From Trinickia acidisoli (GTDB taxonomy: Bacteria; Pseudomonadota; Gammaproteobacteria; Burkholderiales; Burkholderiaceae): a stretch of 64,000 bases of DNA. Positions 57,410-64,000 of the stretch are shown piece by piece; position 1 is the stretch's first letter; every line of letters begins with the position of its first letter. The position numbers were made by a program, and so were the translations under genes. The DNA lies in the NCBI RefSeq assembly GCF_017315725.1, contig NZ_JAFLRG010000001.1, positions 2,666,001 through 2,730,000 on the forward strand, given 5' to 3'. The notes under the pieces are model-generated. The model saw only the letters and a program-made list of their open reading frames with translations. It searched no databases and was not told where the DNA came from.

Positions 57410-58471
57410 TCACGTCGCCAATGCCGCCAGCGTGTCGGCCGTCGTGTCGACGACGGTCAGCCCGGCGCGCAATCCCGGCTTGACCGTGCGATTCGGGAAT
57501 ACGATCCGCTCTTCGTCGTGCGTGACGACATAGCGATAGTCGCCGTCGCGGGCCAGGACGGCACCTTTTTCAAACGGCGTGAAATTAGCGACATCGTCCG
57601 CCATATAAAGCTCGAACGCATCGCTGCGCTTCGTGATTTGACCGATGACCGTGAAGACGCGCGGCATCGGCCGGCCCGCCGACGGTGATCCGCCCGAGAC
57701 GAGCGCGCGCACAGCCTCGTCGGCGCCGCTGAAGCGGGCCAGATCGTTCTCGCCGAACGGCCGCACCTTGCCGAGTTCGAGCGTGCACGCAGTCGCACAG
57801 AACGTCTCGGCCGTGAAATGCGTATACGTATTGCCTTTGGCCGTATGCAAAAGGACGGCTTCGATGCGTGCGTCGGCGAGCCACTCGAACATTGCGCGCG
57901 AGAGCGGCGCGCCCGTGTGCGGCAGCAATGCGAAGCGCTCGAACACCGACGCGCGAATCGCCGTGTGCAGGTCCAGATGCCAGCGCGCGTGCGCGTCTTC
58001 ATCGTCTACGGCACCCGCGAAGAAGTTCGCCGCCGCCGCTTCGAGCGCGCGTGCGCGCGGCGCCTCGCGGCTGTGCGGCAACTGGGCGTACCGCCCGCAA
58101 AAGAGCCGGTTCAAGTCATCGTCGACGTAACGACAGCCCGCGCGCATCGCGGCCACGTTGCCGAGTACGATGCCGACACGGCAAGCAAGCCGCACGTTGC
58201 CGCAAGCGATATCTGCCACCATTCGCGACAACAGCTCGATCGGCGCCGTCTCGTCGCCGTGGACGCCAGCGGAGACGAGCACGCTGCGCAAAGACCGCAC
58301 AGCCGGCGTCAATTCGAGCAGCCCCTCGTCGAGCCACGCATAACGCACGCCGTTCGCGCACTCGCCTCGCGCATCGGCTCGAGCGGGACGCTCCCCCGCC
58401 AACGTGAACGCCAGAAAATCGGCGAGCAGCGCCGGCGCCGCCGAGGCAGGGCTATCAGCGCTGGAAGTCAT
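57410..58471 (-). CDS. astE: Succinylglutamate desuccinylase AstE
   Basis: Zinc carboxypeptidase-like enzyme of 353 residues that performs the last AST step, splitting N-succinylglutamate into glutamate and succinate. Zinc ligands are the His and Glu of [10 protein letters not shown] and the His of H-L-D-L-H-T-A. The D-D-D-L-N-R-L-F motif is typical of AstE. The ATG at 58471 overlaps the end of astB by 17 bp. It is the last gene of the operon. Confidence 0.95.
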   Translation of the reverse strand: MTSSADSPASAAPALLADFLAFTLAGERPARADARGECANGVRYAWLDEGLLELTPAVRSLRSVLVSAGVHGDETAPIELLSRMVADIACGNVRLACRVGIVLGNVAAMRAGCRYVDDDLNRLFCGRYAQLPHSREAPRARALEAAAANFFAGAVDDEDAHARWHLDLHTAIRASVFERFALLPHTGAPLSRAMFEWLADARIEAVLLHTAKGNTYTHFTAETFCATACTLELGKVRPFGENDLARFSGADEAVRALVSGGSPSAGRPMPRVFTVIGQITKRSDAFELYMADDVANFTPFEKGAVLARDGDYRYVVTHDEERIVFPNRTVKPGLRAGLTVVDTTADTLAALAT

Positions 58472-59795
58472 AGAGCGAGCCCAGACCGAGGATCTGCGTG
58501 AGTTCGTCGAGCGCCGTGCGCGATTCGTCGAGCAGCCGCGGATCGGCGAGATCGCTCGGTGCGAGCCGATCGCGATAATGCTTGCCGATCCAGGCGTCGA
58601 GCCGCGCAAACAGCGCGTCGTCGATCCACACGCCCGGTGTCACGGCCGCGCGCTCGGTTTCGTTCAGCACCACGCGCAGACGCAAGCAGGCGGGCCCGCC
58701 GCCGTTCTTCATGCTTTCGCGCAGATCGAAAACGAGCACCTCGCCGATCGGCCCCGCGCTGTCCATGAGATCGTCGAGATAGGCCGACACGCGTGGATTC
58801 TCGCGACACTCCTGCGGCACGACGAGCACGTCGCGGCCGTCCGGGCGCGTGAGCAACTGACTGTTGAACAGATAGGAGGAGACGGCGTCGGCCACGCTCA
58901 CGCGCGCGTCGGGCACTTCGATGACGCTCAGTTGCGCTCCCGTCTCCGATAGTTGCGTGCGCAACTGATCGTAGACGGTGCTTTGCTCGACGAACGCACG
59001 CTCATGGCAAAACAGCGTTTGCCGATTGCCCACCGCGATGACGTCGTTGTGAAATACGCCGGCGTCGATGATGTCGGGGCATTGCTGCGCGTAGACGGTG
59101 CCCGCTTCGCTCAGCCCATGCCGCTGCGCGACGGCGCGGCTCGCCTCGAACGTTTGGCGCGCCGGATAGCGCACGGGCTCGGGGCCGCGCCGATACTCGC
59201 TGCGCCCGTAGACGAAGAACTCGACGCCGCGCTCGCCATACTGCCCGCAGAACCGCGTGTGGTTGGCGGCCCCTTCGTCGCCGAGCGCCGGCGTGCCGGG
59301 CAGTGCCTCGTGCACGACGAAGCAAGCCGGATCGGCAAAGATCGCCGAGAGCGTGCGGCGTGTCGCCTCATGCTCGATCGCGCGGTGCAGCTTGCTCGTC
59401 AGGTTGGCCGGCGTGAAATGCACGCGCCCGTCCTGCGTATCGAAAGACGGGCTGACCGTCGCCGCGTTGGCCGTCCACATCGCCGAAGCGGAACTTGCCG
59501 CTGCCAAAAGCTCGGGCGCTTCCTTCGCCGCGCGCTCGATCACCTTCGATTCCGAGCCTGAAAAGCCGAGCTCGCGCAGCAGCCGCAGCGACGGCCGCTC
59601 CTGCGGCGGCAGCACGCCTTGCAGGAAACCGAGATCGGCCAATTGCTTCATTTTGCGCAGACCTTGCTTGGCGGCGGCGAGCGGATTGGCGATCGCTTTC
59701 TCGTTCGTCTGCGACGCCACGTTGCCGAACGACAGCCCCGCGTAGTTGTGCGTCGGACCTACGAGTCCATCGAAATTGGCTTCTCGTGCTTGCAT
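58455..59795 (-). CDS. astB: N-succinylarginine dihydrolase AstB
   Basis: Second AST enzyme, converting succinylarginine to succinylornithine, CO2 and two ammonia. At 446 residues it matches E. coli AstB (447). Conserved opening [18 protein letters not shown], and the catalytic cysteine in [11 protein letters not shown]. The start at 59795 gives the family N-terminus; the frame continues upstream to 60035 in non-homologous sequence. Confidence 0.97.
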   Translation of the reverse strand: MQAREANFDGLVGPTHNYAGLSFGNVASQTNEKAIANPLAAAKQGLRKMKQLADLGFLQGVLPPQERPSLRLLRELGFSGSESKVIERAAKEAPELLAAASSASAMWTANAATVSPSFDTQDGRVHFTPANLTSKLHRAIEHEATRRTLSAIFADPACFVVHEALPGTPALGDEGAANHTRFCGQYGERGVEFFVYGRSEYRRGPEPVRYPARQTFEASRAVAQRHGLSEAGTVYAQQCPDIIDAGVFHNDVIAVGNRQTLFCHERAFVEQSTVYDQLRTQLSETGAQLSVIEVPDARVSVADAVSSYLFNSQLLTRPDGRDVLVVPQECRENPRVSAYLDDLMDSAGPIGEVLVFDLRESMKNGGGPACLRLRVVLNETERAAVTPGVWIDDALFARLDAWIGKHYRDRLAPSDLADPRLLDESRTALDELTQILGLGSLYDFQR

Positions 59796-59815
59796 CGTCG
59801 ATCCCTGCCCGATCG

Positions 59816-62317
<2,502 letters not shown>

Positions 62318-62321
<4 letters not shown>

Positions 62322-63439
62322 CGCCGATCTCCCGATTGATGAGTCGAAATCGATCGAAGGTAGGCATCGTCCGCCTCCCCCTCTTCCGCGTGAAAGGCGC
62401 CGCGATGCAGCGGCACGCAGCGCACCGTGTCGCCATGCACGACGTCTAGCGCCGCGCGCGCAGAACCGTCGAGCGGCGCCGCGAGCGAGCGCTCGCTCGG
62501 CAGCTCGGCCAGCACGCAGCGGAACTCGCCGTCGCGGTGGCTCGACACGAGGTAGGCCCGAGCGCCCTCGGCCGCCGCCGCGCTCGCGCTCGATTCGCGC
62601 ACCGTGCGCGTCTCGTTGAACGTGACGCAAGCGCTGCGGTCGACCTGAGCCGCCAGCACCGGCCCCGCATCGAAGATGTCGACGAAACGATCGGGCTCGA
62701 AGCCTTCCTCGAGATGAATGTCGTACGAAAGCAGCGCCTTCTCGTTCGGCTCGCCGATCACGCGCTGCGCCTGTTCGGGCAGCAGCGGCACGTACAGCGG
62801 ATAGGTCGGCATGACTTCGGCGATAAAGGTTCGGCTGCGCCCCCCCGAGGCGATTTCGATCTGCGCGAAATCGCGGCCGAAGAACTTGCGGCCCACGGCC
62901 TCCCAGAACGGCGACGTACCAGCTTCGTCCGTCACGCCGAGCAGCAGCGAAAACACTTCGGGCGTGAAGCGCCGCCGATTCGCCGCGATGTACATCATCC
63001 GCGCGCGCGAGAGCAATTGCGCCGCGGCGTCGCCCACCCCGCTCGCCGAGCGATCGATGTAAAAGCCCGCGAGCCGACTCTTGCCCGTCAACTCGTGCGA
63101 CATCGTCAACGCGTGAATCTTGCGATTGACGTGCAGCTCGCGCGACGCGTGAATCAACGCGTCGTTGCGGAACACGTGGAACGGCTCGGCGTAACCGGCG
63201 GCGGCCACGATGCTGGCCGTGCCGAGCAGCTTGCCCGTCGCGCTGTCCTCGAGCACGAAGAGATAGAACTCCTCGCCCGGAAAATCGACATCGGCACGAA
63301 ACGAATCCTCCGACAGCGCGACGCGCGCTTCGAGTTCGCGCCTGTCGTGCGGCAGCGAATGCAGCACGGGGCGCGCCGCATGCGCCATTCGCGCGAGCGT
63401 GTCGAGATCGGAAAGCCTTCCTGGACGGACGAAGAGCAT
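62318..63439 (-). CDS. aruF: Arginine N-succinyltransferase, alpha subunit (AruF)
   Basis: A 373-residue paralogue of the following gene. It starts M-L-F-V-R-P-G-R-L-S-D-L-D and contains R-F-V-D-I-F-D-A-G-P-V-L, the family signature. The loop region around S-R-L-A-G-F-Y-I-D is more divergent than in AruG. The two-subunit form is typical of Pseudomonas and Burkholderia, unlike the single AstA of E. coli. It lies 24 bp downstream of astC. Which of the two contributes the active site cannot be read from the sequence. Confidence 0.9.
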
Positions 63440-63463
63440 GGTCGTTCCTTCTACGATGTGCGC

Positions 63464-64000
63464 TTAGCGAGCGTGTTCATCAGCCGCCGCGCCGATGACG
63501 GCTTCGATCGCCTTCGTCAGACGCGCGAACCCCTCGTTCAGATCGGCCTCGGGAATCACGAGCGAAGGCGCGAAGCGCAGCACGTTCGGCCCCGCGATCA
63601 GCAGCATGACGCCGTGCGCGGCCGCGGCATTGACGAAATCCTTAGCGCGGCCTTCGTAGGAGGCCGTCAGTTCGGCGCCGATCAAAAGCCCCTTGCCCCG
63701 TACTTCCTTGAACAAATTGAAACGTTGGTCGAGCTCGCCGAGCTTGGCCGTGATCTGCGCGCCGCGGCGCTTGACGCCTTCGAGCAGCGCCGGGTCGCTG
63801 ACGAGCTCGACGACCTTGTCGGCCACGGCCGCGCCGAGCGGATTGCCGCCGTAGGTCGTGCCGTGCACGCCGACTTTGAAGTGAGCGGCGATGTCCGCTC
63901 GCGTCAGCATCGCACCGATCGGGAAGCCGTTGCCGAGCGCTTTGGCGCTCGTCAGGATGTCGGGCGTCACGCCCGTGTCCATGTAGGCGTAGAAGAAGCC
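63464..64000 (-). CDS. astC: Succinylornithine/acetylornithine transaminase AstC (C-terminal part)
   Basis: C-terminal ~178 residues of a class-III PLP aminotransferase; the N-terminus lies beyond the window end. The pyridoxal-phosphate lysine is in T-S-A-K-A-L-G-N-G-F-P-I-G-A-M, and the phosphate-contact T-T-Y-G-G-N-P-L segment is present. As first gene of the AST cluster it should carry out the third step (succinylornithine to succinylglutamate semialdehyde). Confidence 0.93.
   Translation of the reverse strand, partial: GFFYAYMDTGVTPDILTSAKALGNGFPIGAMLTRADIAAHFKVGVHGTTYGGNPLGAAVADKVVELVSDPALLEGVKRRGAQITAKLGELDQRFNLFKEVRGKGLLIGAELTASYEGRAKDFVNAAAAHGVMLLIAGPNVLRFAPSLVIPEADLNEGFARLTKAIEAVIGAAADEHAR

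Overview
The window is high-GC chromosomal DNA from a betaproteobacterium, most likely Burkholderiaceae (Burkholderia sensu lato, for example Paraburkholderia or Trinickia). This rests on codon bias, the complete arginine succinyltransferase (AST) operon with two AstA-type subunits, the recC-recB-recD order, MdtABC-type RND genes, thiC under a TPP riboswitch, and many LysR, IclR, Lrp and LacI regulators. I saw no rRNA, tRNA, CRISPR array, insertion sequence or prophage. It reads as ordinary chromosome with several accessory signalling loci.

Layout: 1-5510 holds the tail of a LacI regulator followed by a complete ABC importer (binding protein, two permeases, ATPase) and a GpdQ-like phosphodiesterase, probably one uptake-and-hydrolysis operon. 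5643-7667 is a FadH-type dienoyl-CoA reductase. Two DMT exporters (7717-8640 minus, 11346-12269 plus) flank thiC, which has a TPP riboswitch and an RBS-sequestering leader. 12632-13906 is an EAL phosphodiesterase. On the minus strand, 14007-23875 is recC-recB-recD-arfB, divergent from a FUSC membrane protein (24107-26398).

26439-30103 holds a small membrane protein, an Lrp regulator divergent from a cysteine-dioxygenase-like cupin, an NAD(P)-binding reductase and its Rrf2 regulator (both preceded by the same operator-like palindrome), and a DJ-1/PfpI protein. 30116-33877 (minus) is a three-gene phosphorelay: CHASE3 kinase, Rcp1-type response regulator, hybrid kinase. 33968-35655 is a YadGH-type ABC exporter. 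The 35656-36266 gap contains a candidate minus-strand small RNA. An IclR gene and an MdtABC efflux operon follow (36267-45215), then two small envelope proteins and a periplasmic peroxiredoxin.

47074-53506 is a four-gene signalling cluster: two EAL-HDOD proteins, a PAS-GGDEF-EAL protein and an HDOD protein. Next come an orphan basic-amino-acid binding protein, an azoreductase with a divergent LysR regulator, and a repeat-containing secreted protein. From 57410 to the window end, on the minus strand, lies astC(partial)-aruF-aruG-astD-astB-astE, which converts arginine to glutamate and succinate.

The items most worth follow-up are the candidate small RNA at 35909-36069, the paired Rrf2 operators at 28738 and 29340, the ABC importer-GpdQ locus, the HDOD/EAL cluster, and a short cysteine-aromatic C-terminal motif shared by two secreted proteins about 11 kb apart.
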